From positions 62,001-126,000 of the forward strand of contig JANXTS010000052.1 of assembly GCA_025352265.1 (NCBI GenBank): a stretch of DNA of 64,000 nucleotides, given 5' to 3'. This document shows, in pieces, positions 18,252-26,427 of the stretch (positions within the stretch are counted from its first letter, which is position 1; every line of letters starts with the position of its first letter). The notes under the pieces were generated by a model. The model saw nothing but the letters and a program-made list of their open reading frames with translations, was not told where the DNA came from and did not search any database. This DNA comes from Variovorax sp. GTDB lineage: Bacteria; Pseudomonadota; Gammaproteobacteria; Burkholderiales; Burkholderiaceae_C. Position numbers and translations under genes: made by a program.

Positions 18252-19969
18252 CCTTCTGCCCCCTCGACCAGAAAGCGCACCCGCCGCACGCCCTGCCACT
18301 CATCGGCATCCAGCCGAAACGCCAGCATCACCTTCGGCGGCAACGGATCGGTATGGCCGAACCAGATGCCGTCGATCGGCTGGCCTTGATGGCGCAGCTT
18401 CAACGCCAGGTGCTTTTCGCCGACCAGCCGCTGCGACAGCACTTCGACCTCTTCGCTGAAGGTTGGCGGCGCGAAGCCTTGACCCCACACCTCACGGTGC
18501 AGCGTGTCGACCAGATCGACGCGCAAGTACTCGCGCGCCAGCGGGCCGTCGGTGTCGATCTGGCGCACCAGCGACGACGCGGCGAGCCACTCTTGCGCGA
18601 CCTGTGCGATGGCTTTGGAGAAGGTCTCGAAGTGCTCTCTCGCCACTGTGCAGCCAGCCGCCATCGCATGCCCGCCGAAGCGCAGCAGCACGCCGGGATG
18701 CCTCTTGGCGACGAGGTCCAATGCGTCACGCAGATGAAAGCCGGGGATCGAGCGGCCCGAGCCTTTAAGTTCGGCTTCCTTGCCGGGCGCTGCGCTCGCC
18801 GCGAAGACGAAGGTCGGCCGATGGAATCGGTCTTTCAAGCGCGACGCGACGATGCCGACCACGCCTTCATGAAACGCCGCATCGAACACGCTGATGGCCG
18901 GCGGCGGTGCCTCGATGCTGTCGCCACCCGCATCGAACAGCGACTCGGCCAGCAGCAGCGCCTGATCCCGCATGCCGCCCTCGATGTCTCGCCGCTCGCG
19001 GTTGATGCCGTCGAGCGTGCGTGCCAGCTCGTCGGCGCGTGCGGCATCGTCGGTGAGCAGGCATTCGATGCCAAGCGTCATGTCGGCCAGTCGCCCGGCG
19101 GCGTTGATGCGAGGGCCGAGCGCAAAGCCGAAGTCGAAGGTGGTGGCGGTGGGAGCATTGCGACCGGACGCCTTGAACAGCGCCGCGATACCGGCCTGCA
19201 TCGAACCCGCACGAATGCGGCGTAACCCCTGCGCCACCAGGCGCCGGTTGTTGGCATCGAGCTTGACCACGTCCGCCACGGTGCCGAGCGCGACGAGGGG
19301 CAGCAGCACGTCGAGCTTCGGTTGATTCGCCAGCGTGAAGACGCCGCGCGTGCGCAGCTCCGAGCGCAGGGCCAGCAGCACATAGAACATGACGCCGACG
19401 CCGGCGATGCTCTTGCTGTCGAAGTCGCAGCCGGGCTGGTTCGGATTGACCAGCACCTCGGCCGCGGGCAGTTGCGGGCCGGGCAAGTGGTGGTCGGTGA
19501 CCAGCACCTTGAGTCCGCGCGCCTGTGCCGCCGCCACGCCGTCGACGCTCGCGATACCGTTGTCGACGGTGATGAGGAGGTCGACACCGCGGTCGGCCAC
19601 GCGCTCGGCGATGGGCGGCGTCAAGCCGTAGCCGTCGATCACCCGATCGGGCACCAGGTAGCTCACGTTCTTCGCACCGAGCAGGCGGAGTCCGCGCACC
19701 GCCACGGCGCAGGCTGTCGCGCCATCGCAGTCGTAGTCGGCCACGATGCACATGCGCTGATCTCCAGCGATCGCGTCGGCCAGCAGCACGGCCGCTTCGC
19801 GCGTGCCGCGCAGCGTGTCGGGCAGCAGCAGGCGCGCGAGACCGTCGTCGAGTTCGTCCTTGCCGAGGACGCCACGGGCGGCATACAGGCGCGCGAGCAG
19901 CGGATGCACGCCTGCCTGCTCGAGCGCCCAGGCGCTGCGCGGCGGAATGATCCGGGCAACGATCTTCAC
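18248..19969 (-). CDS. recJ: Single-stranded-DNA-specific exonuclease RecJ
   Basis: 573 residues from a GTG at 19969 that overlaps the upstream gene's stop (GTGA); the start MKIVARIIPPRSAWALE fits RecJ. RecJ degrades single-stranded DNA 5' to 3' in recombinational and mismatch repair. DHH-domain motifs are present: VADYDCDGATA, DNGIAS, VTDHHLPG. The DHHA1 part has RFGGHAMAAGCTV, followed by the OB-fold domain. The length is normal. It forms a two-gene unit with the RpfE-like gene, a common arrangement in beta- and gammaproteobacteria, and converges on the oxidoreductase gene. Confidence 0.96.
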   Translation of the reverse strand: MKIVARIIPPRSAWALEQAGVHPLLARLYAARGVLGKDELDDGLARLLLPDTLRGTREAAVLLADAIAGDQRMCIVADYDCDGATACAVAVRGLRLLGAKNVSYLVPDRVIDGYGLTPPIAERVADRGVDLLITVDNGIASVDGVAAAQARGLKVLVTDHHLPGPQLPAAEVLVNPNQPGCDFDSKSIAGVGVMFYVLLALRSELRTRGVFTLANQPKLDVLLPLVALGTVADVVKLDANNRRLVAQGLRRIRAGSMQAGIAALFKASGRNAPTATTFDFGFALGPRINAAGRLADMTLGIECLLTDDAARADELARTLDGINRERRDIEGGMRDQALLLAESLFDAGGDSIEAPPPAISVFDAAFHEGVVGIVASRLKDRFHRPTFVFAASAAPGKEAELKGSGRSIPGFHLRDALDLVAKRHPGVLLRFGGHAMAAGCTVAREHFETFSKAIAQVAQEWLAASSLVRQIDTDGPLAREYLRVDLVDTLHREVWGQGFAPPTFSEEVEVLSQRLVGEKHLALKLRHQGQPIDGIWFGHTDPLPPKVMLAFRLDADEWQGVRRVRFLVEGAEG

Positions 19970-20964
19970 AGCGTCGCCAGCAAGGTGGTGGCGGAATGCC
20001 GGGCGAAGAAGCCCTTCACCCAGCGTCCGAACGTCCGTTTGTGCGTCGTGAAGCGCTTGGCTGCAAGATCGCCGCACAGCGTCAGCGCGACTTCTTCACC
20101 GCGCTTGGCAGCAGCCAGCGCCTCCGCGATCGGGCCGGTATCCAGTGCACGCCATGCATCGGCCCATGCTTGGCCGTCGTCACGCAGCGCGGCGGGCCGC
20201 AGCGTGCCGATCACGGTCGGCGCGTCGAGATCGAAGGGCAGCAGGTTTGGCGGCAAGGCGCCGGTGCCGCTGAGCCAGAACGAATTGATCGGTGGTACGC
20301 CGCGCGCTGCGCGGTCGTCGTTCACTCGCTGGGTGTAAAGAAGCATCTGCATCTCGTTTTGCAGGCGCCGCACCGATCGTGCCTTATCCGACAGCGGCGA
20401 CCATTGCGAGATTGGCCAGCCGATAGCGCGGTCGATCGATGCGGTCGCGAGGTCCCGGAACACCTGGCCGCGCGCCAGCCAACGCCCTGGCACGGCCGAC
20501 GCGTGCAATGCGATGCCGTCTTCTTCAAAGAAGGGTTGCGCCGCTTTCAGCAACGCATCGGACTCGGCCGCGTCGATCTCGATGGCGGCGGGGTCGCCCA
20601 GCACCACGTCGTCGATGCCGACCTGCCAGTGACACAGCGTGGCCCAGCCCCAGGCTTCGGCATCGTCGGCCTCGGCCACCCTGCTGCGGCGCGCCTCCAT
20701 GGCAGCCCACGGGATGCAGCCGTCGGCCGCGGCCAGGCCGAGAGCTTGCGCAAGTGCTCGTTCATGCGGCGGCGAGCGGGTGGTGTCTGCCTGCGTGTCG
20801 TCGGCCGCAAGGGTCAGTCGCGCGAGCAGGGAATCGAGATTGGGCAGGCGCAGGCCAGCGAGCACGGCGGTGCAGGCGGGCGAGTTGCGCCCGGCGTAGG
20901 GAACGAGCAGATGACGAAAAGAGGCCGAAGAGGGCGGAGAAAGGGGAGAGGCGGTGGCGACCAT
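19966..20964 (-). CDS. RpfE-type / phosphoglycerate-mutase-like conserved protein
   Basis: 332 residues, soluble. It shows the family's recognisable block MLLYTQRVNDDRAARGVPPINSFWLSGTG, here given as its core RAARGVPPINSFWLSGTG near residue 220. Proteins of this type are annotated as RpfE-type regulatory proteins or cofactor-independent phosphoglycerate mutase relatives and are often encoded next to recJ, as here (4-base overlap). The alkaline-phosphatase-type metal residues of true mutases are not obvious to me, so I doubt enzymatic mutase activity. It is divergent from lolC with 35 bases between the start codons. Function is unknown. Confidence 0.7.
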   Translation of the reverse strand: MVATASPLSPPSSASFRHLLVPYAGRNSPACTAVLAGLRLPNLDSLLARLTLAADDTQADTTRSPPHERALAQALGLAAADGCIPWAAMEARRSRVAEADDAEAWGWATLCHWQVGIDDVVLGDPAAIEIDAAESDALLKAAQPFFEEDGIALHASAVPGRWLARGQVFRDLATASIDRAIGWPISQWSPLSDKARSVRRLQNEMQMLLYTQRVNDDRAARGVPPINSFWLSGTGALPPNLLPFDLDAPTVIGTLRPAALRDDGQAWADAWRALDTGPIAEALAAAKRGEEVALTLCGDLAAKRFTTHKRTFGRWVKGFFARHSATTLLATL

Positions 20965-20999
20965 GGGCCTATTGTCCGGGATGCCACAATCGCCGGCCT

Positions 21000-22256
21000 A
21001 TGCCCATCCCCTATGAACTGCAACTCGGTTGGCGCTACACGCGCGCAGGCCGGGCGACGCGGCGCAACGGCTTCATTTCCTTCATTTCCGGCGTGTCGAT
21101 GCTCGGAATCGCACTTGGCGTGGCCGCGCTGATCATCGTGCTCAGCGTGATGAATGGCTTTCAAAAGGAAGTGACCGACCGCATGCTCGGCGTGATCTCG
21201 CACATCGAAATCACTTCGCGCGACGGCCAGGCGCTGGCCGACATCGACGCCATCGCCGCGGCTGCGCGCAAGAATAAGGAAGTGATCGGCGTGGCGCCCT
21301 TCATTGCTTCGCAGGCGCTCATCGCGCGCGGCGAAGACATGAAGGGCACGCTGATCCGCGGCATCGACCCCAAGCTCGAGCCGCAGGTGACCGACATCTC
21401 CATGACCGCCCAAAAGGGCGCGCTCGACAAGCTGGTGCCGGGCCAGTTCGGCGTCGTGCTGGGTATCGAGCTCGCGCGCTCGCTCTATGTGCGCGACGGC
21501 GATCAGGTCACGCTGATCGCACCGGGCGGCCAGGTGACGCCGGCCGGTGTCGTGCCGCGGCTGAAGCAGTTCACCGTGGTCGGCACTTTCGATTCAGGCC
21601 ACTACGAGTACGACTCGGCTTTGGCGATGATTCATGAAGAAGACGCGCAACGCGTGTTTCGTCTCGACGGCCCGAGTGGCCTGCGCATCAAGTTGAAAGA
21701 CCTGCATCAGGCGCGCGAGGTGGCGGACGAACTGGCGGCCACGTTGCCGGGTTCGTTTTTGATCAAGGACTGGACGCGCCAGAACAAGACATGGTTTGCT
21801 GCGGTACAGGTCGAGAAACGCATGATGTTCATCATCCTGACTCTCATCGTCGCGGTCGCGGCCTTCAACCTGGTGTCGACTCTGGTGATGACCGTGACCG
21901 ACAAGCGCGCTGACATTGCGATCCTGCGCACGCTGGGGGCCAGCCCGAAAAGCATCATGGCAATTTTCGTGGTCCAGGGTGCGATGGTCGGCGTCATTGG
22001 CACCGTGCTCGGGCTCGTTCTGGGACTGGGCGTTGCCTACAACATCGACGTGATAGTGCCGGCCATTGAGCACGCGCTGCACACCAGCTTTTTGCCGCAG
22101 GACATCTATCTGATCAGCAAGATGCCGAGCGATCCGCAGCAGAGCGACATCATGCCGATCGCCATCATTTCGCTGGTGCTCTCCTTTGCCGCAACGCTCT
22201 ATCCGAGCTGGCGCGCCAGCCGCGTGAACCCCGCCGAGGCGCTGCGCTATGAGTAA
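21000..22256 (+). CDS. lolC: Lipoprotein-releasing ABC transporter permease LolC/LolE family
   Basis: 418 residues from the ATG at 21000. One N-terminal helix ([20 protein letters not shown]), a long periplasmic domain (about 50-260) and three C-terminal helices follow the LolC/E layout. The coupling-region motif [20 protein letters not shown] is present, as is the closing [16 protein letters not shown]. With LolD it extracts lipoproteins from the inner membrane and hands them to LolA. The single permease gene suggests a LolC/E homodimer (often called LolF). It overlaps lolD by 8 bases. Confidence 0.93.
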   Translation: MPIPYELQLGWRYTRAGRATRRNGFISFISGVSMLGIALGVAALIIVLSVMNGFQKEVTDRMLGVISHIEITSRDGQALADIDAIAAAARKNKEVIGVAPFIASQALIARGEDMKGTLIRGIDPKLEPQVTDISMTAQKGALDKLVPGQFGVVLGIELARSLYVRDGDQVTLIAPGGQVTPAGVVPRLKQFTVVGTFDSGHYEYDSALAMIHEEDAQRVFRLDGPSGLRIKLKDLHQAREVADELAATLPGSFLIKDWTRQNKTWFAAVQVEKRMMFIILTLIVAVAAFNLVSTLVMTVTDKRADIAILRTLGASPKSIMAIFVVQGAMVGVIGTVLGLVLGLGVAYNIDVIVPAIEHALHTSFLPQDIYLISKMPSDPQQSDIMPIAIISLVLSFAATLYPSWRASRVNPAEALRYE

Positions 22257-22926
22257 AGTGGTCTTGAAGGCACGTGGCCTTACCAAGCGTTTTCACGAAG
22301 GCCGGCTCGACCTGACCGTGCTGCACGGCGTCGACCTCGACGTGCGCGCCGGGGAGACGCTGGCCATCGTCGGGGCCTCCGGATCAGGCAAGAGCACCTT
22401 GCTCCACCTGATGGGCGGGCTCGATGCGCCGACGGCGGGAAGTGTCGAACTGCTGGGCAAGAACATCGCCAACGTCGACGCGGCGGAGCAGGGTCGTATG
22501 CGCAACCTGCACCTCGGCTTCGTCTACCAGTTCCATCACTTGCTGCCGGAATTCAGCGCGCTCGACAACGTCGCGATGCCGCTCAAGATCCGTCGCGCCG
22601 ATCCGGCCGAAGCGACCCGCGCCGCAACCGCGATGCTGACCAGCGTCGGGCTGGCCGAACGCCTGCAGCATCGTCCCGCGGAGTTGTCGGGCGGCGAGCG
22701 TCAACGTGTTGCTATCGCGCGCGCGCTGGTCACGCAGCCAGCTTGCGTGCTGGCAGACGAGCCCACGGGCAATCTCGATCGCGCGACCGCCGACGGCGTC
22801 TTCGCGCTGATGCTCGAACTGGCGCGGCTGCACGGCACGGCCTTTGTCATGGTCACCCACGACGAGACGCTGGCGACACGGTGCGACCGCGTGTTGCGCC
22901 TTGTAGCCGGCCGGTTGGCCGACTGA
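22249..22926 (+). CDS. lolD: Lipoprotein-releasing ABC transporter ATPase LolD
   Basis: 225 residues. It has Walker [10 protein letters not shown], the signature LSGGERQR, Walker [14 protein letters not shown] and the switch histidine in VMVTHDE. The [18 protein letters not shown] segment after the Q-loop is typical of LolD. It powers lipoprotein release by the LolC-type permease encoded just before it, whose gene it overlaps by 8 bases. Nothing unusual is seen. Confidence 0.95.
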   Translation: MSKVVLKARGLTKRFHEGRLDLTVLHGVDLDVRAGETLAIVGASGSGKSTLLHLMGGLDAPTAGSVELLGKNIANVDAAEQGRMRNLHLGFVYQFHHLLPEFSALDNVAMPLKIRRADPAEATRAATAMLTSVGLAERLQHRPAELSGGERQRVAIARALVTQPACVLADEPTGNLDRATADGVFALMLELARLHGTAFVMVTHDETLATRCDRVLRLVAGRLAD

Positions 22927-23005
22927 GCACTTTAGTGGCTCTTGCACTTCTGTATCCGAACGTTTCATACTTCGGGTAATTACTGACTTGCAGGGGCGGA
23001 CGCGG

Positions 23006-24202
23006 ATGACCAATGAATTTGTGCGTTGCGGCGTATGGCCGTCGCGTTCGCTGTGCCGACTCGGCGTCGTCGCCGGCCTCTTGCTTTCACTTGCAGCACA
23101 CGCACAAGTGAAGATTCTGGTGAACCCGGGCGATCAGGGCGAGCAATCGCGTGGCGCCACCATGACGACCTGGCGCACTGCGATCGAGCAGGTGCTTCGC
23201 AAGGAGCGGTTCAACGATTCGACGATGGCCGGCCTGGCCGACATGACGAGCGACCTGAGCGCCACGCGCGCCCGCATTCCCGATGTCGTCGTTGGTCCGG
23301 CCCACCTCATCGGCTCGGCCTTGCGCTATGGGTATACACCCGTCGCACAGCTCGATGCGCGCTCGCAAGCCGTGCTCGTCGTGCCGACCAACAGCCCGAT
23401 CACCAACTTCCAGCAGGCAGCGGGCAAGCGGCTCGGACTCCCGATGCAGGACAGCCTCGTCACGTACCTGCTGCGCGGCGAAACGGTGGCCGCGAACACC
23501 ACGATCAAGCGCCACTTTCGGGACCTCTACGAAACGCGTTATCAAGACGCGCTACTGGTCTGTCTGCAAATCGGGCGCTGTGACGTGGTCGGTGTCGAGA
23601 AGGCGATCTACGAAAAATGGATCGCGGCGGGCAGCCAGGTCAAGGTGATCATGGAATCGCGTGAAGTGCCGGGCTTGAGCCTGGCCATCAAGGACGGCTC
23701 GAAGGTTTCAGCCGACGCCTTCCGGGCCGACCTTGCCGAAGTCGCCGCCGCGGGCAACAAGACGACGCGTGTATCGCCTCAGGATTTCACCTACGTGTCG
23801 ACGCTGGGCTACTTCACGCCACGTGCGCTGGCAGGGGCCAAGGTGGTCGACGCCAAGACCGTGGCCGCGATGCTGTCGGCCAATACCGCGCGCTACATCG
23901 ACACGCGTAACGACGCCGAATTCAACGAAGGGCATGTGCCCGGGTCGATGCTCGTGCCGTACGTCGAGAAATCCGCGAAAGACCCGGACTTCGCCTCGGA
24001 TGCCGACCAGTTCAACGTTGCGAAGCTCGGTCCCGACCGCGATGCCGTGCTGGTTTTCGGCTGCAACGGCCCGGAGTGCTGGAAGAGTCACAAGGCAAGC
24101 ATCGCCGCCCTGAAGGCCGGCTATAAAAACGTCAACTGGTTTCGTGGCGGGCTGCCCGAGTGGCGCGCCGCCGGCCTCGCGGTCGATATCAACGCCAAAT
24201 AA
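23006..24202 (+). CDS. Periplasmic PhnD-like binding domain fused to rhodanese domain
   Basis: 398 residues from the ATG at 23006 (GGGGCGGA upstream); an earlier TTG is possible. A signal peptide ends near AHAQ. Residues about 30-255 resemble PhnD-type phosphonate/oxyanion binding proteins (RIPDVVVGPAHLIGSALRYG, VEKAIYEKWIAAGSQVKVI). Residues about 285-395 are a rhodanese domain (TARYIDTRNDAEFNEGHVPG) with catalytic Cys353 in FGCNGPECWKSH and the final WFRGGLPEW block. Rhodaneses move sulfane sulfur. The next genes encode a sulfite dehydrogenase pair, so a role in periplasmic sulfur oxidation is plausible. The domain fusion is seen; the ligand is not known. Confidence 0.75.
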   Translation: MTNEFVRCGVWPSRSLCRLGVVAGLLLSLAAHAQVKILVNPGDQGEQSRGATMTTWRTAIEQVLRKERFNDSTMAGLADMTSDLSATRARIPDVVVGPAHLIGSALRYGYTPVAQLDARSQAVLVVPTNSPITNFQQAAGKRLGLPMQDSLVTYLLRGETVAANTTIKRHFRDLYETRYQDALLVCLQIGRCDVVGVEKAIYEKWIAAGSQVKVIMESREVPGLSLAIKDGSKVSADAFRADLAEVAAAGNKTTRVSPQDFTYVSTLGYFTPRALAGAKVVDAKTVAAMLSANTARYIDTRNDAEFNEGHVPGSMLVPYVEKSAKDPDFASDADQFNVAKLGPDRDAVLVFGCNGPECWKSHKASIAALKAGYKNVNWFRGGLPEWRAAGLAVDINAK

Positions 24203-24302
24203 CCCTGCGAGCGTCGGTAGCGGCGCTCTGGTTGTCGTCCTTGCGATCTACGATCGGCAAGCTGCATCGACATCGTCATCCTTCCATGAAAGAGCATCTC
24301 GA

Positions 24303-25514
24303 ATGACCGACCTTCCGCTCGCGCGAAATCCCTTGCGCCGCTCCCTGCTGGCGGGCACCGGCGCAGCCATTGCTTTCGGCTCATTGAGCCCGGTCCGCTC
24401 TGCTATCGCGCAGGGCGCGCCGGCTCGACCGCTGCCCGCGTATGCAGCCTTCAAGGACGCGGGCTCGGTGATCGTGCACAGCGCCAACACCATCGAAACG
24501 CGCCGCGGTGCCGCCGGCAACGGAGCGCTGACGACTGTCAACCAGCTCTACGTGCGCAACAACCTGACGCCGCCGAGCGCCGACATAGTGGCCAGGCCCG
24601 ACGACTGGGTCGTACAGATCGAAGGCGTTCGTCGCCCCAAATCACTCACCGTGCGCGAGCTCAAGGCCATGCGCACCGAGCGCGTGGCGATGGTGCTGCA
24701 ATGCAGCGGCAACGGCCGCGGCATGTTTCCATCCAAGCCGAGCGGTACGCCTTGGCAGGTCGGCGCGGCCGGCTGCGTGATGTGGACCGGTGTGCCGGTG
24801 CGCGACCTCGTGCATGCGACGGGTGGCGTGCTGCCGGGCATGTTGTTCATGACGGGCACGGGCGGCGAAGTGCTTCCGGTCGGTGTCGATGCCAAGTCGC
24901 GCGTCGAGCGCAGCGTGCCGGCCGCAGCACTGGAAAACGCTGTGCTCGCATGGGAGATCAACGGGCAGCCCATCCCGCTGGCGCACGGCGGCCCGCTGCG
25001 GCTCGTGGTGCCGGGCTTCACCGGCGTCAATAGCGTCAAGTACGTCAAGAAGCTCGCCTTCACCGCGGGCGAGAGCGATTCGTCGATCCAGCAAACCGAC
25101 TACCGCATGACGCCGGCGGCCGAAGCCTCGATGCGGCCAACCGATCCGTCGGTGTGGCAGATGCCGCCCAAGTCTTGGATCAACACGCCGCTGGCGGGCG
25201 TTGCGAAACTTGGCGCGCGCGGTCTGCTGATTCAGGGCGTGGCGTTTGCCGGCGTCAATGCGGTCAAGCAGGTCGATGTTTCGGTGGACGGCGGCGCGAC
25301 CTGGCAACGTGCCGCACTGGTCGGACCTGATCTCGGGCGCTTCGCCTGGCGTCAGTTCGAGCTTGCGCAGCAGTTGCCGGCAGGGCGTTACGTGCTGGCC
25401 AGCCGCGTGACCGACGTTCGCGGCAACGTGCAGGTCGAGAACCGTGTCGAGAACAAGTCCGGCTACCTGAACTCGAGCTGGCGTGATCACTCCGTCGCTA
25501 TCACGGCGGCCTGA
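24303..25514 (+). CDS. sorA: Molybdopterin sulfite dehydrogenase (SorA-like)
   Basis: 403 residues from the ATG at 24303. The N-terminus has a twin-arginine-type signal (LRRSLLAGTGAAIAFG), expected for a folded molybdenum protein sent to the periplasm. The molybdopterin domain has MVLQCSGNGRGMF with the Mo-coordinating Cys134, and AAGCVMWTGVPVRDL. The C-terminal dimerisation domain contains VDVSVDGGATWQRA and closes with a strand-rich tail. SorA-type enzymes oxidise sulfite to sulfate and pass electrons to a small cytochrome c. The cytochrome gene starts 4 bases later. The family is sure; sulfite as substrate is likely. Confidence 0.85.
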   Translation: MTDLPLARNPLRRSLLAGTGAAIAFGSLSPVRSAIAQGAPARPLPAYAAFKDAGSVIVHSANTIETRRGAAGNGALTTVNQLYVRNNLTPPSADIVARPDDWVVQIEGVRRPKSLTVRELKAMRTERVAMVLQCSGNGRGMFPSKPSGTPWQVGAAGCVMWTGVPVRDLVHATGGVLPGMLFMTGTGGEVLPVGVDAKSRVERSVPAAALENAVLAWEINGQPIPLAHGGPLRLVVPGFTGVNSVKYVKKLAFTAGESDSSIQQTDYRMTPAAEASMRPTDPSVWQMPPKSWINTPLAGVAKLGARGLLIQGVAFAGVNAVKQVDVSVDGGATWQRAALVGPDLGRFAWRQFELAQQLPAGRYVLASRVTDVRGNVQVENRVENKSGYLNSSWRDHSVAITAA

Positions 25515-25518
25515 AGCG

Positions 25519-25851
25519 ATGCGTCTCCGCGTTTTCGCGGCGACCAGCCTCGCGCTGTTGTCGCTGCTGCCATCGATCGACGCCCAGGCGCAAGCTTCAG
25601 TCGATGACGGGCGCAAGCTGTTCGTCGACGGCGTGGCGCCGTTGCCGGCTTGCGCGCTCTGCCACACTTTGAAGAAGGCTGGCGCGAGCGGACAGATCGG
25701 CCCCGACCTGGACGACCTGCGTCCCGATGCAGACCGGGTCGAGAAGGCGATGCGCAACGGCATCGGCCCAATGCCGTCTTTCAAGACTTTGAGCGAGGCG
25801 CAGATCAAGATGCTGGCCTCCTATGTGGCGGGAGCGGCAGGCGCCCCGTGA
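25519..25851 (+). CDS. sorB: Monoheme cytochrome c partner of the sulfite dehydrogenase (SorB-like)
   Basis: 110 residues from the ATG at 25519, 4 bases after sorA. A signal peptide ends near AQA. The single heme site CALCH is at residues 45-49, and the distal ligand is probably one of the methionines in GIGPMPSFKTLSE. It would accept electrons from SorA in the periplasm and pass them to the respiratory chain. The length and motif fit SorB. It converges on ridA with a 13-base gap. Confidence 0.85.
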   Translation: MRLRVFAATSLALLSLLPSIDAQAQASVDDGRKLFVDGVAPLPACALCHTLKKAGASGQIGPDLDDLRPDADRVEKAMRNGIGPMPSFKTLSEAQIKMLASYVAGAAGAP

Positions 25852-25864
25852 CCCTTTGCTCGAC

Positions 25865-26254
25865 TTACTTCGGCTTGTAAGCAACCACGTCGATTTCGAC
25901 CTTGGCGTCGACCATGAGCCGCGCTTCCGTAGTCGAGCGCGCCGGCCGGCCTTCTGCACTGAAGTAGCTCATGTAGATGCGGTTGAAGGCTCCGAAATCG
26001 CGCGCGTCCTGCAACCACACGGTGCTCTTGCAGACATCGTCGAGCGTCGCGCCCGCCAGCGCGAGCACGGCTTTCAGGTTCTCCATGACCTGCCGCGTCT
26101 GCGCTTCGATTCCGCCGACCACGATCTCGCCGTTGCCGTCGGCAGGCACCTGGCCCGACACGTAGATGAAGTCGCCTGCGCGCACCGCCGGGGAGAACGG
26201 GCGCACCTGACGGTCGGAGGCAGTGGGCGATCCACCAAAGTATTCGAGGGACAT
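25865..26254 (-). CDS. ridA: RidA-family reactive-imine deaminase
   Basis: 129 residues. It shows the RidA pattern PAVRAGDFIYVSGQVPADG, the QTRQVMENLKAVLALAGA helix and the late ARSTTEARLMVDAKVEIDVVA block, where the arginine in PARST probably is the substrate-carboxylate ligand. RidA proteins hydrolyse reactive enamine/imine intermediates such as 2-aminoacrylate that PLP-dependent dehydratases release. It is transcribed divergently from an operon that encodes exactly such a PLP enzyme, so it most likely protects the cell during D-amino-acid breakdown. Confidence 0.9.
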   Translation of the reverse strand: MSLEYFGGSPTASDRQVRPFSPAVRAGDFIYVSGQVPADGNGEIVVGGIEAQTRQVMENLKAVLALAGATLDDVCKSTVWLQDARDFGAFNRIYMSYFSAEGRPARSTTEARLMVDAKVEIDVVAYKPK

Positions 26255-26301
26255 GGAAAACTCCTGCGGACGGGCCGCTTCATTGGGATTGACGGTAGCT
26301 T

Positions 26302-26318
26302 CTGAAATTCTATTTCAG
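26302..26318. promoter_or_regulatory. Operator-like palindrome, site 1 (ridA side)
   Basis: A perfect inverted repeat with seven-base arms and a three-base spacer: CTGAAAT-TCT-ATTTCAG, 48 bases upstream of the ridA ATG. It shares GAAA-N4-ATTTCA with site 2. RpiR-family regulators bind such AT-rich palindromes, and one is encoded in the divergent operon. Confidence 0.55.
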
Positions 26319-26353
26319 TAAAAGTATCTCAACACAGGGTTATTACGGATGAT

Positions 26354-26370
26354 TTGGCACGTTTGGTGCT
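26354..26370 (+). promoter_or_regulatory. Sigma-54-like -24/-12 promoter for the importer operon
   Basis: TTGGCACG-TTTG-GTGCT matches the sigma-54 consensus TTGGCACG-N4-TTGCT at all but one defined position, with the invariant GG (26356-26357) and GC (26368-26369) ten bases apart. Transcription would start near 26381, about 47 bases before the substrate-binding-protein ATG. No enhancer-binding activator is encoded in the operon, so the match could be chance. Confidence 0.45.
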
Positions 26371-26386
26371 TCAGAGTCGGGTCAGT

Positions 26387-26403
26387 GCGAAAGTAAATTT
26401 CAC
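26387..26403. promoter_or_regulatory. Operator-like palindrome, site 2 (importer side)
   Basis: GCGAAAGTAAATTTCAC agrees with site 1 at 11 of 17 positions, sharing GAAA-N4-ATTTCA. Its centre is 85 bases from that of site 1, close to eight helical turns, so one regulator could bridge both. It lies just downstream of the predicted sigma-54 start and 24 bases before the ATG, where a bound repressor would block transcription. Confidence 0.45.
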
Positions 26404-26427
26404 AAATCCTGAAGCCAAGGAGTTTCG

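Noticed and set aside
22920..22950. Hairpin-like GAGCACT/AGTGGCTC after lolD as a terminator
   Set aside because: The stem is broken by a bulge and no U-tract follows; too weak to list.
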